From Sapria himalayana (lineage: Eukaryota; Streptophyta; Magnoliopsida; Malpighiales; Rafflesiaceae), in contig JAREIK010000737.1 of NCBI GenBank assembly GCA_029783825.1, forward strand, positions 213,087-277,086: DNA of 64,000 nucleotides, in the 5' to 3' direction. A program made the position numbers and the translations under genes. This document shows positions 27,931 to 42,200 of this stretch, piece after piece. The notes beneath the pieces were generated by a model that saw nothing but the letters and a program-made list of their open reading frames with translations, had not been told where the DNA came from and searched no databases. Each line of letters opens with the position of its first letter. The stretch's first letter is position 1.

Positions 27931-29799
27931 ATAATAATTTTTAAATTTTTTTCAAATGTAAATATAATATTTAGTTATAATAACTTAATAATTATAAGAC
28001 ATTTTAATTGAATATAAGTAATTTTATTGTTCGATATTATAAAAATGATCAAATAATAAATTAATAAACTATTATTTATGAGATTGATCGCAATTAAAAT
28101 ATAATTGCAAAACCTATATATAATGATTCAAAATATAAGTAAAATATATTACTAAATAATAATTTTTTGTTTTTAAATTTTTACTTCTTTATATAAGCTT
28201 ATTTTTTTTGATTAAAAATAAATTATTAAATTATATTTGTCTCCCTCATTATTTATTTTGTGATTTATATTTCTATAAAAAATAAACTAATAAATAATTA
28301 AAATAAATATTTAAAATTATAATGAATAAAAATTAAAATGAGATTTATGATTTATTATATGTGGTACGCAAGTTTAATGGTTTGATTATTTAGTGGTTAA
28401 TAGGTTTTATTTATAGAATAAAAATTTAAAATTCTATTTTTAATTTTTTATGATTTTCAAAGGTTATAACATTTGAAAATAAAATAATTTTTAAAATTTT
28501 TTGAAATGTGAATACAATGTATAATTATATTAATCTTACTAATTATATATTATATAAATTCAATATAAATAATTTTAATGATAGATATTATAATAATAAT
28601 CAAAAATTAAATTAATAAACTATTATTAATAATATTAATATAAATAAAAATATATTTAAATAACACAAAATGATTCAATATCAAATCAAAATATATTACC
28701 TAAAAATAATATTTAATTTTTAAATTTTTTTTTCTTTTTATAATCTTATATTTTTTTTTATTAAAATAAATAATTTAAATAATATTTGTCTCACTCGAAA
28801 TTTATTTAGTAATTAATTTTTCTAAAATATTAAACTATAAATAATTAAAATGAATATTTATAATTATAATAAATAGAAATAAAAATAAGATTTATTATTT
28901 ATTAAGTAGTATATAGCTGTTAAAAGGTTTATATATTTAGGGGTTTCGGGATTTTTGAGCTTACTAATTTAAGTAAGTAAACATTTAATGATCTATAGTT
29001 TTTATTTAAAAAATGAAATAAAAAAAAATTATTTTATTTTATTTTTTCACATTTTCAAATGTTATAACCTTAGAAAATATAATAATTTTAAAATTCTTTC
29101 AAAAGTGAAACAATATTTAGTTATAATAATCATTATATTTATATATCATATAAATTCAATATAAACATTTTTATCGATAAATATTCTAATAATGATCAAA
29201 AAATAAATTAATAATCTATTATTAATAAGATATATATCAATTAAAATATAATTACAAAACCTAAAATGATTCAGAAGAAATCAAAATATATAACTATATA
29301 ATAATTTGTTGTTTTGAAATTTTTTTTACTTTTTAAAAAGTTTATCCATATTTTTTTGATGAAAAATAATGTATATAAATTATATTCGTCTAACTCATAA
29401 TTTATTTTTTAATTAATATTTATATAACAATAAACAAATAAATAATTAAAATTAATATTTAAAATTATAATGGAAAAAAATATATTGAGATTTATTCGTT
29501 ATTATTTCGGGTATACCGGTCTAATTTAAATTAGATCCGTCTCACTAAAAATTTATTTTGTAATTAATATTTCTATAAAAATAAACTGATAAATAACTAA
29601 AATAAAAATTTATAATTATACTGAAGAAAAATTAAAATGAGATTTATGAATTATTATTACTGTATACCAGTTTAATATTTTAAGTATTTAGAGGTTTTTT
29701 CGTTTATGGCTTTAGTGATTTAAGTATTTGGGCAATTAGTGGGTTATAGGTTTTATTTAAACAATGAAATAACAAAAAAATTATTTTTTATATTTTTTC

Positions 29800-29831
29800 A
29801 CATTTTCAAAGGTTATAACCTTTGAAAATGT
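29800..29831. repeat. Perfect 32-bp palindrome
   Basis: Half-site ACATTTTCAAAGGTTA, followed directly by its complement. Same monomer box as the others. Confidence 0.93.
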
Positions 29832-31259
29832 AATAATTTTAATTTTTTTAAAAATGTGAATACAATATTTAGTAATAAGAATCATTATAATTATATATAA
29901 TATAAACTAAATATAAACAATTTTATTGATAGATATGATATCAATTATAAAAAAAATTTAATATGCTATTATTAATATGATAGATATAAATTAAAATATA
30001 ATTGCAACACCTAAAATTATTAAAAATCTAAGTAAAATTTATTATCAAGTAATAATTTTTGTTTTTTAGTTTTTGCTTCTTTTTATAAGCTTATATTTTT
30101 TTTTGATGAAAAATAAATTATTTAAATTATATTTAAGGTTTACGAGTTTAAAGTTTTAAGTATTTAAGGGATTTTGTGTTTAGGAGTTTATATAATTAAG
30201 TATTTAGGCATTTAGTGGATTATAAGTTTTATTTAAACAATGATATTACAAAAAATTTATTTTTATTTTTTTTTCTAATTTTTGAAGGTTATAACCTTTG
30301 AAAATATAAAAATTTCTAAATTTTTTTCAAATGTAAATATAATATTTAGTCATAATAATCTTAATAAATATAAGTCATTTAAATTCAATATAAATTAACA
30401 CATTGCTAGATATTATAATACTGATCAATAAATAAATTAATAAACTATTATTAATAAGAAAGATATTATTTAAAATATCTTTGCAAAATCTAAATTTATT
30501 CAAAATCAAAGTATATATTACTAAATAATAATTATTTTAATATTTTGCTTTTTTTTAAATTTATATTTTTGTTATTGAAAATAAATTATTTAAATTATAT
30601 TTTTCTTCCTCATAAATTATTTTGTAATTTATTTTTTATAAAAATAAACTAATCAATAATTAAAATAAAAATAAAAAAATATAAAGAATACAAATAAAAT
30701 TGAGATTTATTATTTATTATTCAGGATATACAGGTTTAATGGTTTAAGTATTTATATTTTTTGGAGTTTAGTCATTTAAGTGTTTATGCCTTAAGTGATT
30801 TTATCGTATTTTTGAAGGTCATAACCTTTCAAAATATAATAATTTTTACTTTTTTTAAAATGTGAATAAAATATTTAGTTATAATAATTTTGATAATTAT
30901 ATATAATGTAAAATCAATATAAATAATTTTATTAATAGATATTATAATAATGATCAATAAATAAATTAATAAACTATTATTAATTAGAATGATATAAATT
31001 AAAATAATATTGCAAAATGTTCAATTATTCAAAATTAAATTAAAATAAATTACTAAATAATAATATTTATTTTTAAAAATTTTGCCTATTTTTATGATCT
31101 TATATTTTTATATGAAAAATAAATTATTTATATTATATCGGTCTCACTAATAATTTATTTTGTAATTAATATTTTTATAAAAATAAACTGATAAATAATT
31201 AAAATTAATATTTAAAATTATAATGAATACTAATAAAAATGAGATTTATTATTTATTAT

Positions 31260-33120
31260 TTATGTTATATAGGGTTAATGGTTTAAGTATTTAGGGGGTT
31301 TTGGGGTTTAGGAGTCTAGAAATTTAAATGTTTGGGCATTTAGTGGTTTATAAGTTTTATTTAAATAATAAAATTAATAAAAAAATTATTTTTAAGATTT
31401 TTTATCATTTTTGAAGGTTATAACCTTTGAAAATATAATAACTTTTAAATTTTTTTCAAATGTAAATATAATATTTAGTTATAATAATCTTAATAATTAT
31501 AAGACATTTAAATTCAATATAAGTAATTTTATTGTTAGATATTATAAAATTGATCAAAAAATAAATTAATAAACTATTCTTAATAAGATTGATAGCAATT
31601 AAAATATAATTGCAAAGCCTATATATAATGATTCAAAATTAAAGTAAAATATATTACTAAATAATAATTTTTTGTTTTTAAATTTTTACTTCTTTTTTTA
31701 TGCTTAATTTTTGTTTTGATTAAAAATAAATTATTAAAATTATAGTTATCTCGCTCATTATTTATTTTGTAATTAATATTTCTATAAAAAATAAACTAAT
31801 AAATAATTAAAATGAATATTTAAAATTATAATGAATACAAATTAAATGAGATTTATGATTTATTATATGTGGTATACCGGTTTAATGGTTAGATTATTTA
31901 GGAGTTTTTCCGTTTAGGAGTTTAATAATTTATGATTTAGGTATTTAGTGGTTTGTAGGTTTTATTTATATAATAAAAATAATAAAAAATTTTTACATTT
32001 GTTCTAATTTACAAAGGTTATAACCTTTGAAAATAAAATAATTTTAAAATTTTTTGAAACGTGAATACTATGTATAATTATATTAATCTTACTAATTATA
32101 TATCATATAAATTCAATATAAACAATTTTAATGATAGATATTATAATAATGATTTTTAATTAAATTAATAAACTATTATTAATAATATAAATATTAATTA
32201 GAATATATTTACATAATACAAAATGATTCAAAATCAAATCAAAATATATTAGTAAATAATAATATTTAATTTTTAAATTTCTACTTTTTATAAGCTTATA
32301 TTTTTTTGAATAAAGATAAATTATTTAAATAATATTTGTCTTACTCGAAATTTAATTTGTAATTAATTTTTCTATAGAATTAAGCTATAAATAATTAAAA
32401 TGATTATTTAAAATTATAATAAATAGAAATAAAAATGAGATTTATTATTTATTAAGTAGTATATAGTTGTTAAAATGTTTATGTGTTTAGGGGTTTCGGG
32501 GTTTATGAGCTTACTGATTTATGTAAGTAATCATCTATTGATCTATAGGTTTTATTTAAAAAATGAAATAACAAAATTTATTTTTATTATTTTTTCTCAT
32601 TTTTTAAGGTTATAACTTTTAAAATATAATAATTTTCAAATTTTTTTCAAAAGTGAATACAATATTTATTTATAATAATCATAATAATTATATATCATAT
32701 AAATTCAATATAAACAATTTTATTGATATAAATTCTAATAATTATCAAAAAATAAATTAAAAGTATATTATGAATAATTTTGATATTACTTAAAATATAA
32801 TATCAAAACCTAAAATGATTCAAAATCAAAGCAAAATATATTATTAAATAATAATTATTTATTTTTAAATTTTTATTATTTTTATAAGCTTATCAATTGT
32901 TTGATGAAAAATAACTTTTATAAATTATATTTTTAACTCATAATTTTTTTTATAATTAATACATATATAAAAATAAAAAATTAAACAATCAAAATGAATT
33001 TTTTTAATTATAATGAAAACAAATAAAAATGAAATTTATTAATTATTATTTAGGGTATACCGATTTCAAGGATTATCAATATAGATGTATCGGGATTTTG
33101 TAGTTTAGTGATTTAAATGC
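31260..33120 (-). repeat. Higher-order cassette G-H-I-J (representative)
   Basis: Four successive monomers with distinctive telomere-like blocks. G has GGAGTCTAGAAATTTAAATG, H has GGTTAGATTATTTAGGAG, I has GAGCTTACTGATTTATGTAA and J has GTATCGGGATTTTGTAG. The same run occurs at about 39230-41080 and 43730-45590. G-H-I alone occurs at about 27760-28970 and 62370-63640. Confidence 0.75.
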
Positions 33121-33194
33121 TTAGTCATTTAGTGGTTTATAGGTTTTATTTAAACAATAGAATAACAAAGAAAAAATATATTTTTTTTATTTTT

Positions 33195-33230
33195 TCACAT
33201 TTTCAAAGGTTATAACCTTTGAAAATGTGA
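33195..33230. repeat. Longest perfect palindrome seen (36 bp) in a monomer box
   Basis: Each half is TCACATTTTCAAAGGTTA or its complement, with no mismatch and no spacer. It is an extended form of the 26-28 bp box found once per monomer. It could extrude as a cruciform or form a hairpin in single-stranded DNA or RNA. Confidence 0.95.
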
Positions 33231-33659
33231 TAATTTTAAAATTTTTTTTCAAAAGTGAATACAATATTTAGTTTTAATAATCATTATAATTATATATCAT
33301 ATAAATTCAAATAAACATTTTTATTGATAAGTATTCTAATAATGATTAAAAAATAACATAATAATCTATTATTAATAAGATAGATATCAATTTAAATATA
33401 ATTACAAAACCTAAAATAATTCTGAAGCAAATCAAAATATATTACTATATAATAATTTTTTGTTTTGAAATTTTATTTTATTTTAAAAAGTTTATCTATA
33501 ATTTTTTGAATAAAAATAATTTCCATTAAGTATATTTGTGTAACTCAAATTATTTTGTAATTAATATTTATATAAAAATAAACAAATAAATAATTAAAAT
33601 GAATATTTAAAATTATAATTAAAAATAATGAGATTTATTATTTATTATTTATTATTTAG

Positions 33660-33815
33660 GGTATACCAGTCTAATTCAAATTAGATCTGTCTTACTAATA
33701 ATTTATTTTGTAATTAATATTTCTGTAAAAATAAACTGAAAATTAATTAAAATAAAAATTTAAAATTATACTGAATAAAAATTAAAATGATATTTATGAT
33801 TTATTATTAATGTAT
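33660..33815 (-). repeat. Partial monomer duplication marking A' monomers (representative)
   Basis: About 155 bp between two successive GTATA(CC) words. It is a second copy of the segment before the telomere-like block, joined through the diagnostic junction ATTAGATCTGTCT. The same junction is found near 5385, 21695, 24715, 26035, 29535, 35020, 41630, 50565, 55105, 59195 and 59935, and in F orientation near 2800 and 13430. Confidence 0.75.
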
Positions 33816-36232
33816 AGTAGTTTAATGGTTTAAGTATTTAGAGGTTTTGTATTTTAGGAGTTTAGTGATTTAGGATTTTAGGCATTTAGTGGTTTATTGG
33901 TTTTATTTAATCAATAAAATAACGAAAAAAAATTTGTAATTTTTTTATCATTTTCATAGGTTATAACCTTTGAAAATATAATAATATTTGAAATTTTTTA
34001 AAATGTGAAAATGATAATATTAATAATTATATATGATATAAATTCAATATAAACAATTTTATTGATAGATATTATAATAATGATCAAAAATTAAATTAAT
34101 AAACTATTAATAATAAGATAGATATTAATTAAATGATATTTACAAAAACCAAATTGATTCAAAATTAAAGTAAAATATATAATTGGATAATAATTTTTAA
34201 TTTTAAATTTTTACTTCTTTTATAAGCGTATATATCTTTTTTGATTAAAAATAAATTATTTAAATTATATTTGTCACACTCATAATTTATTTTATAAGAA
34301 ATATTTCTATAAAAATAAACTAATAAATAATTAAAATGAATATTTAAAACTATAAGAAATAGAAATAGAAATTAAATTTATTAATTATTATGTATTATAT
34401 AGCAGTTTAATGGTTTATGTATTTAGATATTACAGGGTTTAGGTGTTTACTGATTTAATTGTGTATGCATTTAGTGGTTTATAGGTTTTATTTAAAAAAT
34501 AAAATAACAAAACCTTTTTTTTCATTATTTTTTTATATTTTCAAAGGTTATAACCTTTGAAAATTTAATAATTTTTAAATTTTTTTTAAAAGTGAAGTCA
34601 ATATTTAGTTATAATAATCATTATATTTATATATCATATAAATTCAACATAAACAATTTTAGTGATAAAAATTCTAATAATGATCAAAAAATAAATAAAT
34701 AATTCATTATTAATAAGATAATATCAATTAAAATATAATTACAAAACATAAAATGATTCATAGGCAAAGCAAAATATATTACTATATAATAATTTTTTCT
34801 TTTGAATTTTTTTTATTTTAAAAAGTTTATTTATATTTTTTTGATTAAAAATAATTTACATAAATTATATTTGTCTAACTCATAATTTATTTTTTAATTA
34901 ATATTTATATAAAAATAAAAAATTAATAATTAAAATGAATATTAAAAATTATAATGAAAAAAATGAGATTTATTATTTATTATTTATTATTTAGGGATAC
35001 CTGTTTAATTTAAATTAGATCCGTCACACTAATAATTTATTTTGTAATTAATATTTCTATAAAAATAAACTGATAAATAATTAAAATAAAAATTTAAATT
35101 ATACTGAAAAAAAATTAGAATGAGATTTAAGATTTATTATTAATGTATACAAGTTTAATAGTTTAAATATTTAGATGTTTTATAATTAGGAGTTTAGCGA
35201 TTTATGTTTTTAGGCTTTTAGAGGTTTATAGATTTTATATAAAAAAATAAAATAACAAAAAAAATTTCTATAATTTGTTATCATTTCCATAGGTTATAAC
35301 CTTTGAAAATATAATAATATTTACAATTTTTTGAAATGTGAATACAATATTTAGTTTTAATAATATTAATAATTATATATCATATAATTAAATATAAACA
35401 ATTTTATTAATAGATAATATAATGATGATCATAAATTAAATGAATAAACTATTAATAAAAAGATAGATATTAATTAAAAAATATTTACAAAACCCAAATT
35501 GATTCAAAATTAAAGTAAAATATATTATAGGATAATAATTTTAAATTTTTAAATTTAACTTCTTTTATAAGGGTATATTTTTTTTATGAAAAATAAAATA
35601 ATTAAATTATATTTGTCGCACTCTTACTTTATTTTGTAATAAATATTTATATAAAAATAAACTAATAAATAATTAAAATGAATATTTAATATTATAATAA
35701 ATAGAAATAAAAATTAGATTTATTAATTATTATGTAGTATATAGCAGTTTAATGGTTTATGTATTTAGGCATTACTGGATTTAGGAGTTTACTTATTTAA
35801 CTGTGTATGCATTTAGTGGTTTAAAAGTTTTATTTAAGAAAAAAAATAAAAAAAATTATTTATTATTTTTTGATATTTTCAAAGGTTATAACCTTTGAAA
35901 ATATAATAATTTTAAAATTTTTTTCAAAAGTGAATAAAAATTTAATTATAATAAACATAATAATTATATATAATATAAACTCAATATAAACAATTTTATT
36001 GATAGATATTCTAATAATTATCTAAAAATAATTTAAAAATCTATTATGAATAAGATTGATATTACTTAAAATATAATATCAAAACCTAAAATGATTCAAA
36101 AGCAAAGCAAAATATATTACTTAATATTAGATATTTGTTTTTTAATATTTATTCTTTTTATAAGCTTATCTATTTTTTGATGAAAAATAATTTTGTAAAT
36201 TATATTTTTAACTTATAATTTATTTTATAATT

Positions 36233-36251
36233 AATATATATATATATATAA
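36233..36251. repeat. (TA)n run in a satellite monomer
   Basis: Replaces the usual TTAATATTTATATAAAAATA of the monomer. Similar expansions occur at the same monomer position at 40913-40929 and 59067-59095. Confidence 0.85.
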
Positions 36252-39200
36252 ACTAAACAATCAAAATGAATTTTTTAAATTATAATGAAAACAAATAAAA
36301 ATGATATTTGTTAATTATTATTTAGGGTCAACCCGTTTAAACGATTATCTATATAGGGGTATCAGGATTTTGTAATTTAGTGATTTAAGTGTTTAGGCGT
36401 TTAGTGATTTATAGGTTTTATTTAAACAATAAAATAATAATTTTTTTTTGTTTTTTCACATGTTCAAAGGTTATAATTTTTGAAAATATAATAATTTTAA
36501 AATTTTTTTCAAAAGTGAATACAATATTTAGCTATAATAATTATTAAATCTATATATCATATAAATTAAATATAATATTTTTATTGATAAATATTTAAAT
36601 AATGTTCCAAATATAAATTATAATCTATTATTAATAAGTTAGATATCAAATAAAATATAATTACAAAACCTAAAATGATTCAGAAACAAAGAAAAATATA
36701 TTACTATGTAATAATTTTTTGTTTTAATTTTTTTCTTCTTTTAATAAGTTTATCTATATTTTTTTGTTGAAAAATAATTTATATAAATTATATTTGTCTA
36801 ACTTATAATTTATTTTATACTTAATATTTATATAAAAATAAACAAATAAATAATTAAAATGAATATTTAAAATTATAATTAAAAAAATAAACATGAGTTT
36901 TATTATTTATTATTTAGGATATACATGTTTAAAAAATTTATCTATTTAGGGTTTTCGAGATTTAGAAGTTATTGATTTATGTATTTAGGAATTTAATGGT
37001 TTATAGCTTTTATTAAAACAATGAAATAACAAAAAATTAATTTTTGATATTTTTTCAAATTTTCAAATGTCATAACATTTGAAAATATAATAATTTCAAA
37101 AATTTTTAAAAATGTGAATACAATATTTAGTAATAATTATTAATATAACTATATATAATATAAACTAAATATAAACAATTTTATTGATAATATTATATGA
37201 ATTATCAAAAAATAATTTAATTAACTATTATTAATATGATAGATAAAAATTAAAATATAATTAAAAAACCCAAAATGATTCAAAATCAAAGTAAAATTTA
37301 TTACTAAATAATAATATTTTTTTTAGTTTTTGCATCATTTTATAAGCTTATATTTTTTTTTGTTGAAAAATTTATTAATTAATTTATATTTGTCACTCAT
37401 AATTTATTTTTTAATTAATATTTCTATAAATTATTTAAATTATATTAATGGTTTACGAGTTTAATGGTATAGGTGTTTAGGGGCTTCGAGGTTTAGTAGT
37501 TTTGAGATTTATGTATTTAGGCATTTAATGGTTTATAAGTTGTATTTAAACAATGATATAACAAAATTTATTTTTGTTATTTTTTCTCATTTTTGAAGGT
37601 TATAACCATTGAAAATATAACAATTTTTAAATTTTTTTAAATGTGAATACTTTATTCAGTTATGATAATCTTAATAAATATATACCACGTTAATTCAATA
37701 TTAACAATTATATTGATAGATATTATATTAATGATCATAAAATAAATTAATAAACTATTATTAATAAGATAGATATTTTTTAAAATATATTTGCAAAACG
37801 TAAATATATTCAAAATCAAAGTAAAATATAATAGTAAATAATAATTTTTTTGATGTTTTTCTTCTTTTTATACGTTTATATTTTTTGTTATTAAAAGTAA
37901 ATTATTTAAATTATATTTTTCTTCCACATAATTTATTTTTAATTTATAATTCTATAAAAATAAACTAATAAATAATTAAAATATATATTTAAAATTAAAA
38001 TGAATACAAATAAAATTGAGATTTATTATTTATTATTTATTATTCAGGATATAATAGTTAAATGGTTTAAGTATTTAGTTGTTTTGGGATTTAGTGATTT
38101 AAGTGTTTAGGCCTTTAGAGATTTATAGTTTTAGTTTAAGAATAAGAAAATAAAAAATTAAATTTTTTGATTTCTTTTTAATTTTTGAAGTTTATAACCT
38201 TTGAAAATATAATAATTTTTAATTTTTTTTAAATGTGAATATAATATTTAGTTATAATATTCTTAATAATTATATATAATGAAAACTCAATATAAATAAT
38301 TTTATCAATATATATTATAATAATGATCAATAAAAAATTAATAAACAATTATTAATAAGAATGATATAAATTAAAATATAATTGCAAAAACTAAATGATT
38401 CAAAAATAAAATATAATATATTACAAAATAATAAATTTTTGTTTTTAAAATTTTGCCTCTTTTTATAAGCAAATATATTTTTTTTGATAAAAAAAATTAT
38501 TTAAAATAGATCTGTCGTACTAATAATTTATTTTGTAATTAATATTTCTATAAAAATAAACTGATAAATAATTAAAATAAAAATTTAAAATTACACTTAA
38601 TAAAAATTAAAATGAGATTTATGATTTATTATTAATGTATACCAATTTAATAGTTTAAGTATTTAGAAGTTTTATCGTTTAGGAGTTTATGATTTATGTT
38701 TTTAGGCATTTAGTAGGTTATAGGTTTTATCTAAACAATAAAACAACAAAAGAAAATTTTGTAATTTTTTGTCATTTTCATATGTTATAATCTTTGAAAA
38801 TATAATAATAATTAAATATTTTTGAAATGTGAATACAATATTTACTTATAATAATATTAATAATTATATATCATATAAATTCAATATAAACAATTTTATT
38901 GATAGATATTATAATAATGATCAAAAATTTAATTAATAAACTATTAATAATAATATAAATATTAATTAAAAAATATTTACAAAACCCAAATTGATTCAAA
39001 ATTAAAGTAAAATATATTACTGGATAATAATTTTTAATTTTTAAATTTTTACTTCTTTTATAAGCGTATATATTTTTTTGATTAAAAATAAATTATTTTA
39101 ATTATATTTGTCGCACTCATTATTTATTTTGTAATTAATATTTCTATAAAAAAATTAAAAAATAATTAAAATGAATATTTAAAATTATATTGAATACAAA

Positions 39201-42200
39201 TAAAAATTAAATTTATTATTTATTATTTAGGTTATATAGGCTTAATGGTTTAAGTATTTAGGAACTTTTGGGGTTAAGGAGTCTAGAGATTTAAATGTTT
39301 AGACATTTAGTGGTTTATAAGTTTTATTTAAATAATAAAATAATAAAAAAATTATTTTTGTGATTTTTTATCATTTTTGAAGGCTATAACCTTTGAAAAT
39401 ATAATGATCTTTAAATTTTTTTCAAATGTAAATATAATATTTAGTTATAATAATCTTAATAATTATATGACATTTAAATTCAATATAAGTAATTTTATTG
39501 ATATATATTATAATAATGATCAAAAAATAAATTAATAAACTATTATTAATAAGATTGATAGCAATTAAAATATAAATGCAAAACCTATAATGATTCAAAA
39601 TCAAAGTAAAATATATTACTAAATCATAATTTTTTGTTTTAAAATTTTTACTTCTTTTTATAAGCTTTTATTTATTTTTTGATTAAAAATAAATTATTAA
39701 AATTATATTTGTCTCACTCTTTATTTATTTTGTAATTAATATTTCTATAAAAAATAAACTAATAAATAATTATAATGAATACAAATTAAAATGAGATTTA
39801 TGATTTATTATATATGGTATACAAGTTTAATGGATTGTTAATTTAGGGGTTTTGTCGTTTAGGGAGTTTAGCTATTTATGTTTTTAGGCATTTAGTGGTT
39901 TATAGTTTGTATATATATAATAGAAATAACAAAAAAACTCTTTTGATTTTATCTGATTTTCAAATGTTATAACCTTTAAAAATAAAATAATTTTTAAAAT
40001 TTTTTGAAATGTGAATACCATGTATAATTATATTAATCTTACTAATTATATATCATATAAATTCAATATAAACAATTTTAAAGATAGATAGTATAATAAT
40101 GATTAAAAATTAAATTAATAAACTATTATTAATAATATAAATATAAATTAAAATATATTTACAAAACACAAAATGATTCAAAATCAAATCAAAATATATT
40201 ACTAAATAATAATATATAATTTTCAAATATTTCCTTCTTTTTATAAGCTTATATTTTTATTGATTAAAAATAAATTATTTAAATAATATTTGTCTCACTC
40301 AAAATTTATTTCGTAATTATTTTTTCAAAAAAATTAAACTATAAATAATTAAAATGAATATTTACAATTATAATAAATAGAAATAAAAATGAGATTTATT
40401 ATTTATTAAGTAGTATATAGCTGTTAAAAGGTTTATGTATTTAGGGGTTTTAGGATCTATGAGCTTACTGATATAAGTAAGTATGTATTTAATGATCTAT
40501 AGGTTTTATTTTAAAAATGAAATAACAAAAAATTATTTTTATCATTTTTCTCATTTTTTAAGGTTATAACATTTGAAAATATAAAAATTTTTAAATTTAT
40601 TTTCAAAAGAGAATACAATATATATTTATAAAAATCATTATAATTATATATCATATAAATTCAATATAAACAATTTTATTGATAGATATTCTAATAATTA
40701 TCAAAAAATAAATTAAAAATCTATTATGAATAAGATTGATATTACTTAAAATATTATATCAAAACCTAAAATGATTCAAAAGCAAATCAAAAAATATCAC
40801 TAAATAAGAATTATTTGTTTTTAAATTTTTATGTTTTTTATAAGCTTATCTATTTTTTGATGAAAAATAATTTTAATAAATTATATTTTTAACTCATAAT
40901 TTATTTATTAATTAATATATATATATATAAATAAAAAACTAAACAATCAAAATGATTTTTATAAAATATAATGAAAACAAATAAAAATGAGATTTATTAA
41001 TTATTATTTAGTGTATACCAGTTTAAAGGATTATCAATATAGGGGTATTGAGATTTTGTAGTTTAGTCATTTAAGTGTTAAGGCATTAAGTGGTGAATAG
41101 ATTTTATTTAAACAATGAAATAATAAAAAAAATATTTTTTTTATTATTTAACTTTTTCGAAGGTTATAACCTTCGAAAATATAATAATTTTAAAATTTTT
41201 ATCTAAAGTGAATATAATATTTAGTCAGAATAATCATTATATTTATATATCATATAAATTCAATATAAACATTTTTATTGATAAATATTCTAATAATGAT
41301 CAAAAAATAAATTAATAATTTATTATTAATAAGATAGATATCAATTAAAATATAAATACAAAACCTTAAATGATTCAGAAGAAAAGCAAAATATATTAGT
41401 TTATAAAAATTTTTTGTTTTTAAATTTTTTTTCTTTTAAAAAGTTTATTTATAATTTTTTGAAGAAAAATAATTTATATAAATTATATTTGTTTAAATCA
41501 TAATTTATTTTGTAATTAATAATTATATAAAAATATATAAATAAATAATTAAAATGAATATTTAAAATTATAATGAAAAAAAAATGAGTTTTATTATTTA
41601 TTATTTAGGGTATACCGGTTTAATTTAAATTAGATCTATCTAACTAATAATTTATTTTGTAATTAATATTTCTATAAAATAAACTGATAAATAATTAAAA
41701 TAAAAATTTAAATTAAACTGAATAAAAATTAAAATGAAATATTTGATTTATTATTAATGTATACCAGTTTAATTGTTTAAGTATTTAAAGGTTTTGTTAT
41801 TTAGGAGTTTAGCGATTTATATTTTTAGCCATTTAGTGGTTTATAGGTTTTATTTAAACAATAAAATAAAAAAAAAATTTGTAATTTTTTCTCATTTTCA
41901 TAGGTCATAACCTTTGAAAATATAATAATATTTAAAATTTTTTGAAATGTGAATATAATAATTAGTTATAATAATATTAATAATTATATATCATATAAAT
42001 TCAATATAAACAAATTTATTGATAGATATTATAATAATGATCAAAAGTTAAATTAATAAACTATTAATAATAAGATAGATATTAATTAAAAATATTTACA
42101 AAACCCAAATTGATTCAAAATTAAAGTAAAATATATTACTTAATAATAATTTTAAATTTTTAAATTTTTAAATTTTTAATTATTATAAAAGTGTAAATAC

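Larger units (their letters stand above)
21206..33040 (-). repeat. AT-rich satellite array, R orientation, first part
   Basis: About 20 monomers. Telomere-like blocks and types: 21663/21833 (A'), 22365 (D), 22930 (E), 23510 (A), 24110 (B), 24688/24840 (A'), 25410 (B), 26008/26160 (A'), 26690 (D), 27290 (8), 27760 (G), 28360 (H), 28900 (I), 29510/29660 (A'), 30130 (D), 30720 (E), 31260 (G), 31870 (H) and 32455 (I). The series G-H-I appears twice, 3.5 kb apart. Frames of 60-75 codons in this stretch are A/T-rich chance frames made of Ile, Asn, Lys, Phe and Tyr. There is no gene. Confidence 0.93.

Noticed and set aside
2522..33230. Palindromic boxes as rho-independent terminators
   Set aside because: They are spacer-free A/T-rich palindromes repeated per monomer in gene-free eukaryotic DNA. 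There is no adjoining gene to terminate.
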